64,000 nucleotides of DNA, taken from positions 1 through 64,000 of the IMG/VR virus record IMGVR_UViG_3300042904_000085. One strand, written 5' to 3'. This DNA comes from a virus. This document shows, in pieces, positions 6,969 through 15,132 of the stretch (position 1 is the stretch's first letter; every line of letters starts with the position of its first letter). Made by a program: the position numbers and the translations under genes. A model generated the notes under the pieces. That model saw nothing but the letters and a program-made list of their open reading frames with translations. It was not told the DNA's origin and ran no database searches.

Positions 6969-7369
6969 ACTGGCTGACATTCCTCACCGCCCTGACAGAA
7001 CAGGAGCGCGAAGAGCTCAAGGCCACCCTAGCCGACGCTGACAAGAATGCTGAGTTCTTTGATGCGCTGGCAGCCAATGATGCCCTGACCGCAGCTGAGC
7101 GCATCATTCGGCGGCGCGAGGGCAAGATACCGGCTATCAAGGCTGTCAGAGAGCGCACACGGCTAGGTCTGAAAGAAGCTAAGGACTTGGTCGAGCGCTG
7201 CGCACCTGACGACCTGTACACCTTACCAGCCTGTCCTAAGTGTGGCTGCTGGAAAGAGCGCGTCAAGCCGGTAGCGCCATTGTCGCCAAATGAGTCACGG
7301 TATAACGGCAGGTTCCATAAGTTTCATTGCCTGTCCTGTGACTGGATCTACGAGGCCAAGTACGTCTAG
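6965..7369 (+). CDS. Protein with ribosomal L7/L12 C-terminal-like segment, EFF motif and zinc ribbon, 134 aa
   Basis: Residues 30-35 are EFFDAL. Residues 54-81 (KIPAIKAVRERTRLGLKEA and onwards) match the IKAVRxxTxLGLKEAKDLVE helix pair of bacterial ribosomal protein bL12, the surface that recruits EF-Tu, EF-G and IF2. CPKC (90-93) and CLSC (122-125) form a zinc ribbon. Only about 28 of the roughly 70 residues of the L12 C-terminal domain are present, and the dimerisation domain is absent. L12-like proteins are known in some phages; competition for translation factors is inferred. ATGA-coupled to the previous gene. Confidence 0.8.
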   Translation: MNWLTFLTALTEQEREELKATLADADKNAEFFDALAANDALTAAERIIRRREGKIPAIKAVRERTRLGLKEAKDLVERCAPDDLYTLPACPKCGCWKERVKPVAPLSPNESRYNGRFHKFHCLSCDWIYEAKYV

Positions 7370-7404
7370 GCCGCTTTGCACACGTGTTCAAGATTCGGCG
7401 TTCA

Positions 7405-7419
7405 TTGCACAAAGTGCAA
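7405..7419. repeat. TTGCAC-AAA-GTGCAA palindrome
   Basis: Perfect 6-3-6 palindrome in a 181-base intergenic gap. It is one of eleven copies of TTGCAC-N3-GTGCAA in the window and one of three outside genes. Otherwise the gap has only AT-poor sequence before the TAGGAGG of the next gene. Confidence 0.7.
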
Positions 7420-7550
7420 ACAGTGCCAAGGCTCACAACCTAGATAGCCTCTAAAACGCTCAGGATGCGTTATGAGCGCATCTCAGGACTACCCGCACCC
7501 TAACCATTGCCCGACAGTTTAGAGGGCCTATAAGTCATGCTAGGAGGTTT

Positions 7551-7886
7551 ATGCGTATCAACGTGAACGAGAGCCGACAGATGAACCTGATGAAGGCGCT
7601 GAAGAACATGGGAGCCTGCGATGGATCTAAGGGCGCCATACCGTGGGTGAACACGAACCTGCAACCACAGCAGGGACTGCTCGACGCGTGGCTCCTGTGC
7701 CAGAACAAGGAATGGCTGCTCTGGCTGCTGGAACATTGGAAGCTGCTTGGCGAATGTACCTGCACGCTGAGCATTGACAGCATCAGCCGCTGCCCAATCG
7801 GTAAGGCCTACAACCTCGAATTCGAGGACGTGCAGGCCAATTACAGGGACGACATCGCCTGCATCGCCTACTACACCGGCCTTTGA
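7551..7886 (+). CDS. Hypothetical protein, 111 aa
   Basis: ATG preceded by TAGGAGGTTT. Trp/Leu-rich centre (WLLCQNKEWLLWLLEHW), several Cys (CTCTL) and an acidic end. Starts a new run of genes after the gap. Not recognised. Confidence 0.75.
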   Translation: MRINVNESRQMNLMKALKNMGACDGSKGAIPWVNTNLQPQQGLLDAWLLCQNKEWLLWLLEHWKLLGECTCTLSIDSISRCPIGKAYNLEFEDVQANYRDDIACIAYYTGL

Positions 7887-7889
7887 CCC

Positions 7890-8087
7890 ATGGACGACGA
7901 CGAACGCAACGCGAAACTCGCAGCGTTCACCCTAGGCCAGTTGGAACTCGTATCAGCCGTGTCAGACGCGCTAGAGATAGCATGGCGGTCAGGCCTGACC
8001 AAGCAACAGACCGCCGAGGCTGTCGAACTGGCACTGCAAGCTCGAGACTTCCTGGCCGTGATACAATCTCGGAACCTGCTGGAGTGA
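7890..8087 (+). CDS. Hypothetical helical protein, 65 aa
   Basis: Three bases after the previous stop. All-helical and Ala/Leu/Glu-rich, with no Cys. Unknown. Confidence 0.7.
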   Translation: MDDDERNAKLAAFTLGQLELVSAVSDALEIAWRSGLTKQQTAEAVELALQARDFLAVIQSRNLLE

Positions 8088-8090
8088 CCC

Positions 8091-8255
8091 ATGAAGCCAG
8101 CGCAGGCCACGTTGTTCGATAAGGGCACTCTCCCCAAGGCCCAGCCCGATACCTACCAGCGGCTGGCAGAACTGGCCCGTGAACAGGGCTGCAACAATAC
8201 GGCTCAGCTCCTCGAAGAATCTGCCAGATTGGCAGAAATTTCTCGCAAGCCTTGA
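8091..8255 (+). CDS. Hypothetical protein, 54 aa
   Basis: Starts three bases after the previous stop. The N-terminus ATLFDKG is followed by two helices (TYQRLAELARE, AQLLEESARLAE). Short charged helical protein of unknown role. Confidence 0.65.
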   Translation: MKPAQATLFDKGTLPKAQPDTYQRLAELAREQGCNNTAQLLEESARLAEISRKP

Positions 8256-8315
8256 CAGGCTGCCGAGGGCGCGCTACCCTAGTGCGTTCCCGTGGCCCGA
8301 CCAGATGAGGTGGTA

Positions 8316-8507
8316 ATGCGCGTGTATCTTGTGTATTGGTCCTACGACAGAGGGCGCTACGTGTCCTACGAAGGGCCAATCAGTGACCTCGGAACCCAGC
8401 AATCGGGCCAGCTCGTTGAAGCCGCGTTCGTTGACGAGCAAGAGGCCAACACCTACGCCAACAGGAGAACCGTTCAGAACAACTACATGGAAGGGGTGCG
8501 GCAATGA
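8316..8507 (+). CDS. Hypothetical protein, 63 aa
   Basis: ATG 8316 follows GAGGTGGTA; a GTG at 8292 is in frame but less well supported. Starts with a beta strand (VYLVYWSYD). Overlaps the next gene by ATGA. Confidence 0.65.
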   Translation: MRVYLVYWSYDRGRYVSYEGPISDLGTQQSGQLVEAAFVDEQEANTYANRRTVQNNYMEGVRQ

Positions 8508-8899
8508 GCACGAAAACGTTCGAACAGATGGTGGCCGCTCGCATCAACGACTATCGGATCGAACCGCTCACCAACGCCGATGCGAAGGCGGCGTGGTTGT
8601 CAGCCCTGCGCAGCGGGAACTTCGGCCAAACAAAGACACAACTTCGCAACCTGTTCGACCTGAACCGTTTCTGCTGCCTCGGCGTGATGTGCGAAGTCTT
8701 CAAGGATGCCGTCAATGGCGAGTGGAAAAAAGACCTTTTCGGCATCAAGGACGAACAGCGCTACGTTGGCGGGTATCCTCCGCTAGCGGTTACCAAATAC
8801 GTCGGCATGACCGACGACACGCAGCGCTTCATCAGTGGCCTGAACGACGACGGGGCCACCTTCGCTGAAATCGCGGACTACATCGAGGCCAATCTGTGA
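8504..8899 (+). CDS. Conserved phage protein (FCCLGV family), 131 aa
   Basis: AAWLSALRSGNF near the start, then NRFCCLGVMCEVF and a C-terminal LNDDGATFAEIADYIE form the pattern of a widely distributed phage and prophage protein of unknown function. Length is typical. It gives confidence that this strand and frame set are right. Confidence 0.8.
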   Translation: MSTKTFEQMVAARINDYRIEPLTNADAKAAWLSALRSGNFGQTKTQLRNLFDLNRFCCLGVMCEVFKDAVNGEWKKDLFGIKDEQRYVGGYPPLAVTKYVGMTDDTQRFISGLNDDGATFAEIADYIEANL

Positions 8900-8997
8900 T
8901 GCAGTATACACACACCGAACCACCGCTGAGAGGTTTCATCACGTTCCTGCTCCTGCTGTTCTTGGTGGCAGTCGGCCTGATCGGATTCGCAGGATGA
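8899..8997 (+). CDS. Single-span membrane peptide, 32 aa
   Basis: Starts on the last base of the previous stop and overlaps the next ATG. Residues 12-31 form one transmembrane helix (FITFLLLLFLVAVGLIGFAG). Role unknown. Confidence 0.6.
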   Translation: MQYTHTEPPLRGFITFLLLLFLVAVGLIGFAG

Positions 8998-9329
8998 CCA
9001 CCTTCCTACTGCGAGGCAAGGGACAGAAACCAACAGCACCGCCCAGATACCAGCATGACTGTTCAGCCTGCCGATTCATTGGGCAGGTTGACAAGTACGA
9101 CATCTGGTACTGCCCGCCGGTCAGCGCCTACAAGACTGGTCCAAGCCTGATTGCCCGCTACGGCAATGACGGGCTTGAATACTCCAGCGGCGAAGACTTC
9201 GAATACCGCCACATCATGGCTATCAGGTCGGAAATCGGTGGCCTGACTAACGACGAGGTTATCCTGCTGGCCACGTTCCGCATGATGCCAAGTCTGCTGC
9301 TCAACATCTGGAAACCGAGGGAGAACTAA
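8994..9329 (+). CDS. Conserved phage protein (HDCxxCxFIG family), 111 aa
   Basis: HDCSACRFIGQ near residue 22, YDIWYCP, then ARYGNDGLEYSSGE: a pattern I recognise from hypothetical proteins of many phages. The Cys residues probably bind zinc. Coupled by ATGA upstream and TAATG downstream. Confidence 0.75.
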   Translation: MTTFLLRGKGQKPTAPPRYQHDCSACRFIGQVDKYDIWYCPPVSAYKTGPSLIARYGNDGLEYSSGEDFEYRHIMAIRSEIGGLTNDEVILLATFRMMPSLLLNIWKPREN

Positions 9330-10321
9330 TGCGTCGTTCGTTCGCAGCAGCCGCGTTGGCTGCGCTGCTTTCGGCTGGCTGTGGCGACTCGCCCGTCGCC
9401 ATAGTCGGCCCTACTACACCCACGGCATCGACTCAGGAGCTGTCACCGAAGGCCTGCGCGTTCAACATGACCGTGCTCGAGGCGTCGGTTGACCGTGCCT
9501 ATCTCAAGGTCAGGAACAACGACATCTGCGAACGCAGAGCGGGAGTCGCCGTCTACAAGGCGATTGACCCGTTCCTGCCACTGACGCAGGACAATCAGGA
9601 GCTGTTCTCGGACGTCAACGTAGTAGTTCAACCAGGCGCGACAGTCGAGATCACAGCTGAACTGCCGCCGCCGTGCGGTGAATATCAGTTTGACCCGTAT
9701 CACACGATTGAATCCGTCGGCGCGAAGGGTTCCAAGCCCAACTTCGGGCAGGGCGAGAATCTGTTCGACATCAGCCAGTTCTCGTCTCACTACGGCGGAA
9801 CGCGCTGCGTAGTGGTGCCACCGCCACCACCACCGCCGCCACCACCACCGCCGCCACCACCACCGCCACCGCCACCACCACCACCGCCGCCACCGCCGCC
9901 TCCACCTCCACCTCCACCGCCACCGCCACCGCCACCGCCGCCCGTGTGCCCAGTGGTAACCAAGGCGAACGTGGACAAGTACATCACTAGGCGCGACGTG
10001 AACTCGGTCAAGGACGGCGCGTATGCCGTATTCACGATCGAGCTACCGGCTGGCTGCGACATTCTGCTGTCGCTGGTCAGCTACAAGAAATACAGCTGCG
10101 AGAAGTTCCCGCAGAAGTTCATCGACGGCAAGTCTGGGCGTTACAAGTCAGGAACATACACGTGGGAGCTGCAAGTCACAAAGACCGACAGGCTCTATCA
10201 GGTGGACCTACTGGTAGGCGGGTTCAAGCCTGAGGACCTGACACAACAGAACCACGATAGCGACTACGGTCCACGAACCATCGACTGGATATCAGACTGG
10301 ACGGGTTGCCCGTCAAAGTGA
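9329..10321 (+). CDS. Lipoprotein with a long polyproline tract, 330 aa
   Basis: Residues 1-18 are a signal peptide ending in the lipobox LSAGC, so it should be lipidated and surface- or periplasm-anchored. About 40-45 consecutive prolines (about residues 164-207, bases 9820-9943) separate an N-terminal and a C-terminal domain. A rigid PPII rod of that length could reach about 13 nm, enough to span much of the periplasm. Translation would depend on EF-P. The repeat is CCG/CCA/CCT/CCC mixed, so it is not a simple trinucleotide expansion. Possibly host-envelope modification or superinfection exclusion. Confidence 0.8.
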   Translation: MRRSFAAAALAALLSAGCGDSPVAIVGPTTPTASTQELSPKACAFNMTVLEASVDRAYLKVRNNDICERRAGVAVYKAIDPFLPLTQDNQELFSDVNVVVQPGATVEITAELPPPCGEYQFDPYHTIESVGAKGSKPNFGQGENLFDISQFSSHYGGTRCVVVPPPPPPPPPPPPPPPPPPPPPPPPPPPPPPPPPPPPPPPPPPVCPVVTKANVDKYITRRDVNSVKDGAYAVFTIELPAGCDILLSLVSYKKYSCEKFPQKFIDGKSGRYKSGTYTWELQVTKTDRLYQVDLLVGGFKPEDLTQQNHDSDYGPRTIDWISDWTGCPSK

Positions 10322-10327
10322 GGCTTC

Positions 10328-10528
10328 ATGCCCGAAGTGCTCGGACCATGCGACATCGTGCTAGAGGATAAGTGCTTCGCCTGCAATGGCAAAGGCGCTA
10401 AGAGCGAGAGCGAATTCCCCTGTTGGCGTTGCGAAGGCAGGGGCATCATCATCACCGAATTCGGAGCAAAAGTGCTCGACTTTGTCGCCCGCAATCTCAA
10501 ACTGAACATCACTGGAAAGGTGGAATAG
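10328..10528 (+). CDS. DnaJ-type zinc-finger protein, 66 aa
   Basis: CFACNGKGAK and CWRCEGRG are two CxxCxGxG repeats as in the DnaJ zinc domain; nothing else of DnaJ is present. The C-terminal helix is amphipathic. Probably binds one zinc; partner unknown. Confidence 0.75.
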   Translation: MPEVLGPCDIVLEDKCFACNGKGAKSESEFPCWRCEGRGIIITEFGAKVLDFVARNLKLNITGKVE

Positions 10529-10531
10529 GTC

Positions 10532-10711
10532 ATGGGATACGCTGCCAGGAACAACAAGACTGCCAAGCTCGCCAAGGCCGGTCAGCTCGCACCGCTCACG
10601 CCTGCCAAGCGCCGCCGCGTCAACAAGCCCGTCAACGTCGTAGGCCCGCGCCGTGTCATGACAGTGCTGGCCATGATGGCAGCAGTTGTCGTCGGCAGGT
10701 TCGGACGCTAG
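10532..10711 (+). CDS. Basic membrane-anchored peptide, 59 aa
   Basis: Basic N-terminal 43 residues (KLAKAG, AKRRRVNKP) then one hydrophobic span (VMTVLAMMAAVVVG). Likely tail-anchored with a nucleic-acid-friendly cytoplasmic part; inferred. Confidence 0.6.
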   Translation: MGYAARNNKTAKLAKAGQLAPLTPAKRRRVNKPVNVVGPRRVMTVLAMMAAVVVGRFGR

Positions 10712-10713
10712 CC

Positions 10714-11025
10714 ATGCTGCTAGGCGTAGCAACAGTGGGCAGAGAGTCCAAGTTCAAAGAGGGCGACAGGGTTCGCAACTGTGACCGCGTCATAGAGAAG
10801 GCGCGCAGGTTTTGGGAGGAACGCAAATACACCAGCTATGCCACCAGCGCATGGAACTGGTATCAACGTGACAGGGACCGGCGAGGCACTGTCACCTGGG
10901 CAGGATGGAACGGCTACTGTATGGCCGTCGAAATCCGCTGGGACGACGGCATGACCAGCAAGTGCATGGACAGCGAAGTAACGCTCGTGCCCCTCAACCA
11001 AGACTTCATGGAGGCTCTGTGCTGA
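10714..11025 (+). CDS. Hypothetical protein, 103 aa
   Basis: Start at ATG 10714, two bases after the previous stop. KFKEGDRVRNCDRV followed by an aromatic-rich beta segment suggests a small SH3-like barrel. Overlaps the next gene by seven bases. Confidence 0.7.
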   Translation: MLLGVATVGRESKFKEGDRVRNCDRVIEKARRFWEERKYTSYATSAWNWYQRDRDRRGTVTWAGWNGYCMAVEIRWDDGMTSKCMDSEVTLVPLNQDFMEALC

Positions 11026-11432
11026 CACTCGGCAAGCTGATCGAACTCGCAGTCGGAAAAGACGAATCATCACACGTCGACACGTCCATCCCGCAAGGTG
11101 TCTTCGACAACATGTCAACCGGACAGCGCGAGGACGTCGCTGGCTGGTGGTATGAGCGATATGCGGGCGGTACTCGCTCCATCTTCGGACGACTGCTGAC
11201 CAAGACTGAGTGCTGGGACAGGATTGTCCAGCATCTCAACAACGGCACCCTGCTAGCCACTGGCATGGGTGGCGGGCCTCTCTACGACATCTCATTCGTT
11301 GTCAAGGACTGGCCGTGTCTGCGCAAGCATGTCAACGAGGGCCACATCGCGCTCTACACGCCGACGCAGTTCGAAGAGGAGAAGGCGGAATACGAGGATC
11401 GGCAGCGGCGCATGGAACGGCGCAATGGCTGA
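11019..11432 (+). CDS. Hypothetical protein, 137 aa
   Basis: GTG 11019 has GGAGG at the right distance. Mixed alpha/beta with several Trp/Cys and a long charged C-terminal helix (EEEKAEYEDRQRRMERR). Unknown. Confidence 0.7.
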   Translation: MLTLGKLIELAVGKDESSHVDTSIPQGVFDNMSTGQREDVAGWWYERYAGGTRSIFGRLLTKTECWDRIVQHLNNGTLLATGMGGGPLYDISFVVKDWPCLRKHVNEGHIALYTPTQFEEEKAEYEDRQRRMERRNG

Positions 11433-11607
11433 CAAACAGGTCGAATACCGGATTCAGTTCCTGAACATGGCGTATTGGAAGGATATCGCCAAGCCCTACA
11501 AGCGCCAGTCACCAGCTGTCAGGTTGGCTAACAGACTGGCAAGAAATGGCGACGTTACTCGCGTCGTCAAGGTCGAAACAACCGTTGTCGTTGTCCACTT
11601 CAAGTAA
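11425..11607 (+). CDS. Hypothetical protein, 60 aa
   Basis: Starts eight bases before the previous stop. Basic, ending in a VKVETTVVVVHF strand. Unknown. Confidence 0.65.
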   Translation: MADKQVEYRIQFLNMAYWKDIAKPYKRQSPAVRLANRLARNGDVTRVVKVETTVVVVHFK

Positions 11608-11614
11608 CGCTGAC

Positions 11615-11986
11615 ATGGCTGACAAACTGTTCATACCGACCATCGGCACGCAACTTGTGCTCGCAGAGCCGTGGACCTTCAAGGTCTACAGCGAATATCG
11701 GAACGCCGACATCCTGTCAATGGTCAACCATGTCCAGCAACGCTACGGCGTTCACCACGTTAACAACCTGACACTGCCTGTCGGAACTGTTCTGACGGTC
11801 GACCGCATCTACATCAAGAAAGGCATGCCCGACTTCGATAGCATCACGTTCAGGGCCAGCGACTACGCCACTAACAGCGTTGACGAATTCTTCGCAGCGC
11901 TGGCAGACTTCAAGATCAAGAAGTCTATCAGGTTCTGGGTGAAGCTGGCAGACGCCAACACCATCGTCTACAAATCACAGGAGTAA
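11615..11986 (+). CDS. EFF-motif protein, 123 aa
   Basis: Begins MADKLF, like the previous gene's MADKQV, perhaps an old duplication of the start. DEFFAALADF near residues 89-98 is a copy of the window-wide [DE]F[FW]x[AS]L motif, here near the C-terminus and without Cys. The rest is beta-rich. Function unknown. Confidence 0.75.
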   Translation: MADKLFIPTIGTQLVLAEPWTFKVYSEYRNADILSMVNHVQQRYGVHHVNNLTLPVGTVLTVDRIYIKKGMPDFDSITFRASDYATNSVDEFFAALADFKIKKSIRFWVKLADANTIVYKSQE

Positions 11987-11987
11987 C

Positions 11988-12311
11988 ATGCGTATCGTAT
12001 TCTTTCCGCCCCGTCCCAATCAGCGCTCACTGGCCGACTTCCAAATCGAATTCACCGAACCCGGCAGCTTGCTCGAAGGCCTGTGCATCGCCGGCTTCTC
12101 CATCTGGCAGCGTCGGAACGCACAAGAGGGCGACCTGCCCTACTCCATCACCATGCCGTCGCGCAAGTACGAAGACAAGGACGGACAGACCCAGTATTGG
12201 GACTTCGTGCGCCTGATCGACCTCGAGGACAGCCGCTACAAGACGCGGTTCCTGCGCGCCGTCATCGACCAGTTCGAGAAGTGGGACAGCAAGCGCCGTA
12301 ACGGCCGCTGA
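11988..12311 (+). CDS. Hypothetical protein, possible SpoVG-like strand pattern, 107 aa
   Basis: ITMPSRKYEDKDGQTQYWDF (residues 46-65) resembles the MPSRK strand of SpoVG-type DNA-binding proteins, then DSRYKTRFLRAVIDQFEKW is a helix as in that fold. The similarity is short and I hold it loosely. Single-base gap to both neighbours. Confidence 0.65.
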   Translation: MRIVFFPPRPNQRSLADFQIEFTEPGSLLEGLCIAGFSIWQRRNAQEGDLPYSITMPSRKYEDKDGQTQYWDFVRLIDLEDSRYKTRFLRAVIDQFEKWDSKRRNGR

Positions 12312-12313
12312 CC

Positions 12314-12679
12314 ATGAGCTACTTCGAAACCAACCTCGCGCCGCCGAACAGCTACTACGAGGTTGTCGAGCCTATCAACGTGCTAGAGCTCATAGGCCAC
12401 AAGCCTAGCAATGCCTGGTATGGCGCGTCACGCATCTGGGATCCTGTCTACCGGCCGCTGGAACTGAAAGTCGGCGGGATCCTGATGAACCTGCATGGAG
12501 GCCTGTTCTACGCTGACAAGGCCGGCGACGTCTGCCGCCCTGTGGTCATGCTGGAGAACCCCAAGAGCGCCTTCGAGAAGCGCTACTCGCCGGACTATCA
12601 CGAGTGGCCACTGGATAGCCTGCGGCCGACTGACAAGGTTCCCTACGTCCACAAGGATCTGGACAAGCTTCCCGAGTAG
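12314..12679 (+). CDS. Hypothetical protein, 121 aa
   Basis: Two bases after the previous stop. Pro/Tyr/Trp-rich mixed sequence; no motif recognised. Followed by TAGGAGGAGAG for the next gene. Confidence 0.7.
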   Translation: MSYFETNLAPPNSYYEVVEPINVLELIGHKPSNAWYGASRIWDPVYRPLELKVGGILMNLHGGLFYADKAGDVCRPVVMLENPKSAFEKRYSPDYHEWPLDSLRPTDKVPYVHKDLDKLPE

Positions 12680-12690
12680 GAGGAGAGAAC

Positions 12691-13230
12691 ATGGCTACAT
12701 GCGCATGGAAAGACGAAGCCTGCACGTTCGAATCGGATGGCAACAGCAAGTACTGCGGCCCGAAGGGCAACAACCATCGCAAGCTGGCCCGCTTGAGGTT
12801 CAAGGACTTCGTCGCTGAACAGGCGGCGGTTCGGGCCGAGAAGAACGACCAGTTCAAGGCCATCTTCGAGGAAGCTCGACAAGCCGGACTGGCAGCGGGA
12901 CAGGCGATCACACCTCGACCGATGATCGTCACTCGTGATAGCATGTCGATCGTGACCAGCTCTGGCCAGCGGCCCATCCTCGACCGGGACTACGTGGTGC
13001 CGGACGGCCCGTGCGGCTTCGCGTGGGTTGTCATTCGGCCAGGAAACTCGCCAGCTGCCAACTACGCCAAGAAGAATCTCAACGCGCACAAGCACTACTA
13101 CGGCGGCATGGAGATCTGGGTCAGCGACTTCGGCCAGTCGATGGCACGCAAGGAAGCCTACGCCGAAGCCTACGCCGAAGTATTGCGGAAGCACGGCATT
13201 CAGGCGAGCGCCGGCTCGCGCATGGACTAG
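12691..13230 (+). CDS. Conserved phage protein, 179 aa
   Basis: Strong ribosome site (TAGGAGGAGAGAAC). C4, C11, C22 and H28 could form a small metal site. The last 60 residues (YYGGMEIWVSDFGQS, then AYAEAYAEVLRKHGI) follow a pattern I recognise from many phage hypothetical proteins. A tandem AEAYAEAYAE repeat is visible in the DNA. Function unknown. Confidence 0.8.
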   Translation: MATCAWKDEACTFESDGNSKYCGPKGNNHRKLARLRFKDFVAEQAAVRAEKNDQFKAIFEEARQAGLAAGQAITPRPMIVTRDSMSIVTSSGQRPILDRDYVVPDGPCGFAWVVIRPGNSPAANYAKKNLNAHKHYYGGMEIWVSDFGQSMARKEAYAEAYAEVLRKHGIQASAGSRMD

Positions 13231-13245
13231 GAGCACGTAATACAC

Positions 13246-13581
13246 ATGGAAAACGTGAGTGGAGTCTGGGCGATCACCACCATCAGTAGCGCCGATTTCC
13301 CAAAGGGCCATAGAACGCCGGGTGTGGTGCGAACGCTGGAGGAAGCCACCGAGTTGATCGAGGGCAACTACGGCGACATCTACGAATTCTCCTACGACTA
13401 CGCCGTCGCGGAGTTCGTGCCGTTCGGCCTCTACTCACTGCAGCGCCGTCAGGTCTGGTTCCGATGGCAGCATGACAAATACGTCAACATCGGCAGCTCT
13501 GTTCCTGATGGCATGACTCAGGCCATGGCCAAGGTTGGCTTCGGGGCCACGCGCATGGCCAACTGGAGCGGGATAGGGTGA
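13246..13581 (+). CDS. Hypothetical protein, 111 aa
   Basis: Preceded by GTAATACACATGG, a half-site of the ACACAAG repeat family. Alpha/beta sequence with a Trp-rich strand (RQVWFRWQHDKYV). Overlaps the next gene. Confidence 0.7.
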   Translation: MENVSGVWAITTISSADFPKGHRTPGVVRTLEEATELIEGNYGDIYEFSYDYAVAEFVPFGLYSLQRRQVWFRWQHDKYVNIGSSVPDGMTQAMAKVGFGATRMANWSGIG

Positions 13582-13910
13582 TGCGATTCTACCTGTCAGA
13601 CGAACGGCCACAACTGTTAGTCCCTTGCAGAATGGCCGTCTTCGGTATCGTAGCCGTAGCCACTGGCCGACCGACAAAGAAGCGGCCCTACACGCCCATC
13701 GCTTTCAAGCCGGCAGGATGGCAAGCGTGGAACAGCGACCCTGTCATGGAGCACAGAACGGCTAGGCTGAAAGGCGCTGGCTCCTTCTACTGGCAGGGTG
13801 CTGTCAAGGCGCTGGCAGAGGCTCGGAGAATCATTGACAGTGCTCCCAGCGTTCACCAAATCAAGATCGAAACCATCAGCGGACGAGAGATAGGAAGGCT
13901 ATACCGGTGA
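13581..13910 (+). CDS. Hypothetical protein, 109 aa
   Basis: GTG at 13578 and ATG at 13581 are both possible; the ATG overlaps the previous TGA. Basic, without Cys clusters. Coupled to the next gene by GTGA. Confidence 0.65.
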   Translation: MRFYLSDERPQLLVPCRMAVFGIVAVATGRPTKKRPYTPIAFKPAGWQAWNSDPVMEHRTARLKGAGSFYWQGAVKALAEARRIIDSAPSVHQIKIETISGREIGRLYR

Positions 13911-14257
13911 TAGCAACGCTAGAGGTTGAGAGGACTCGCCCTCGGGACATCCCATGGGCGGAACGGCAGATTGAGGCCCAGCTCAAGCAGCCTGTCATCT
14001 ACGGCAGAAACGGGCTGCGGCGCTGGGTAGCTCGTCTGGGCGGCGCGGCCTGCGTAGTTGACGCCTTCGGCAACAAATTCCGGCCACTTGGTAAAGGCTG
14101 GGATGACCTGCAAGCTGCTGCTGACCTCTGGCGACGACTCAAAGAGACGCACAAAGATAGTGCAATTCTCAGCCAAGGGATCTACTATAGATGGAATGCC
14201 AGCGACCGGCGCTTCATCGAGGTTGATCACGTCATCATCAAGGACGCACGGCGGTAA
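13907..14257 (+). CDS. Hypothetical protein, 116 aa
   Basis: GTG start with TAGGAAGG upstream, overlapping the previous stop. Alpha/beta with LGGAACVVDAFG and a C-terminal DRRFIEVDHVII strand. Unknown. Confidence 0.65.
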   Translation: MIATLEVERTRPRDIPWAERQIEAQLKQPVIYGRNGLRRWVARLGGAACVVDAFGNKFRPLGKGWDDLQAAADLWRRLKETHKDSAILSQGIYYRWNASDRRFIEVDHVIIKDARR

Positions 14258-14595
14258 TGGGACTCCTCCAGCAAGAGCGGCGGCGAGCGCGCGGCCTGTG
14301 CGTTCGCTCACGCTGCAAAAACAAACCGACGATCAACAAACGCACCGGGTATCCGTTCAGGATGTGCCGGGACTGTCGGCTCGTCAACTCGAAGCAATAC
14401 ACGGCTCGCTACCACAAACGCAAGAACGCCAAACGTTGCGTCAGGTGCAAGGGTGAACACGACACCAAGTTTGCCCTGTGCCAATCATGCAGAGAGATGA
14501 GGAGGATTAGTGGAACTGGCAGAACGGACCATCTCCAGAGCGCCATCAGGGGTCTATCAGAAGTTGGCCACGTGGCTAGCGCAATGGCTCTGTAA
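14257..14595 (+). CDS. Four-knuckle zinc protein, 112 aa
   Basis: CVRSRC, CRDC, CVRC and CQSC at about residues 15, 37, 61 and 75 make two likely zinc ribbons in a very basic protein, consistent with RNA or DNA binding. The next gene starts 86 bases before this stop in another frame, so the tail after the last Cys pair may be expendable. Confidence 0.7.
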   Translation: MGLLQQERRRARGLCVRSRCKNKPTINKRTGYPFRMCRDCRLVNSKQYTARYHKRKNAKRCVRCKGEHDTKFALCQSCREMRRISGTGRTDHLQSAIRGLSEVGHVASAMAL

Positions 14596-14764
14596 GCACA
14601 ATTACCTTGTGTATCATGAGGGTAAAAGGATGGCCCTGCGCTGTCAGGAGTGCCAGCATGAGACACCTGGTATCGAGGTAACAGGCGAACCCAAGAGGCT
14701 GCTCGACGGTCAACCATCTCGTCACGTTCTCAGAAACGACAGACTCGCCAAGAGGACCAACTGA
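14510..14764 (+). CDS. Zinc-ribbon protein, 84 aa
   Basis: GTG start directly after GAGGAGGATTA, a strong ribosome site inside the previous gene. One CQEC pair near residue 47 plus an upstream Cys. A TATCAT and CTTGTGTAT lie within it near 14607-14617, so it may also carry a weak promoter. Confidence 0.6.
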   Translation: MELAERTISRAPSGVYQKLATWLAQWLCKHNYLVYHEGKRMALRCQECQHETPGIEVTGEPKRLLDGQPSRHVLRNDRLAKRTN

Positions 14765-15132
14765 TGTTCGACAGAAAGAAGTGCCAAGTCATCTCTGCGG
14801 AAGTCGCCGTAGCTCTAGCGCCTATCGCCACACGTCATGGCCTGACCATCGACGTCAGGGGTGGCAGGTTCGACAGCACGACTTTCACTCCAAAGATCGT
14901 GTTCAACGTAGCAGACGGCGGAAGGTTGCGCTTCGAGCAGTGGGCCAAGGCGCTGGGGCTGCAGCCTACCGACTTCGGGCGCCAGTTCTCGTTCGGCGGC
15001 AAGACCTACACAATCAGCGACGTCAACCCGAATGCCTTGCGCTCAGTCGGAGCCACGCGCGACGGCAAGACCTACTTCTGGAAGGCCAGCGACATCAAGA
15101 AGCTCTTAGGACCGGAGGTGGTATGCCCCTGA
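14764..15132 (+). CDS. Conserved-looking hypothetical protein, 122 aa
   Basis: ATGA-type coupling to the previous gene. Starts with a helix, then a beta sheet (GRLRFEQWAKALGL; FSFGGKTYTISDVNP). The end GKTYFWKASDIKKLL looks like a small nucleic-acid-binding domain, but I cannot name it. Confidence 0.7.
   Translation: MFDRKKCQVISAEVAVALAPIATRHGLTIDVRGGRFDSTTFTPKIVFNVADGGRLRFEQWAKALGLQPTDFGRQFSFGGKTYTISDVNPNALRSVGATRDGKTYFWKASDIKKLLGPEVVCP

Noticed and set aside
8329-8868. 179-codon frame overlapping 8316 and 8504
   Set aside because: Arg/Ser-rich shadow of the FCCLGV-family gene; the other frame has a recognised family.
9790-10062. Minus-strand frame coding a polyglycine stretch
   Set aside because: It is only the complement of the proline codons of the lipoprotein gene.
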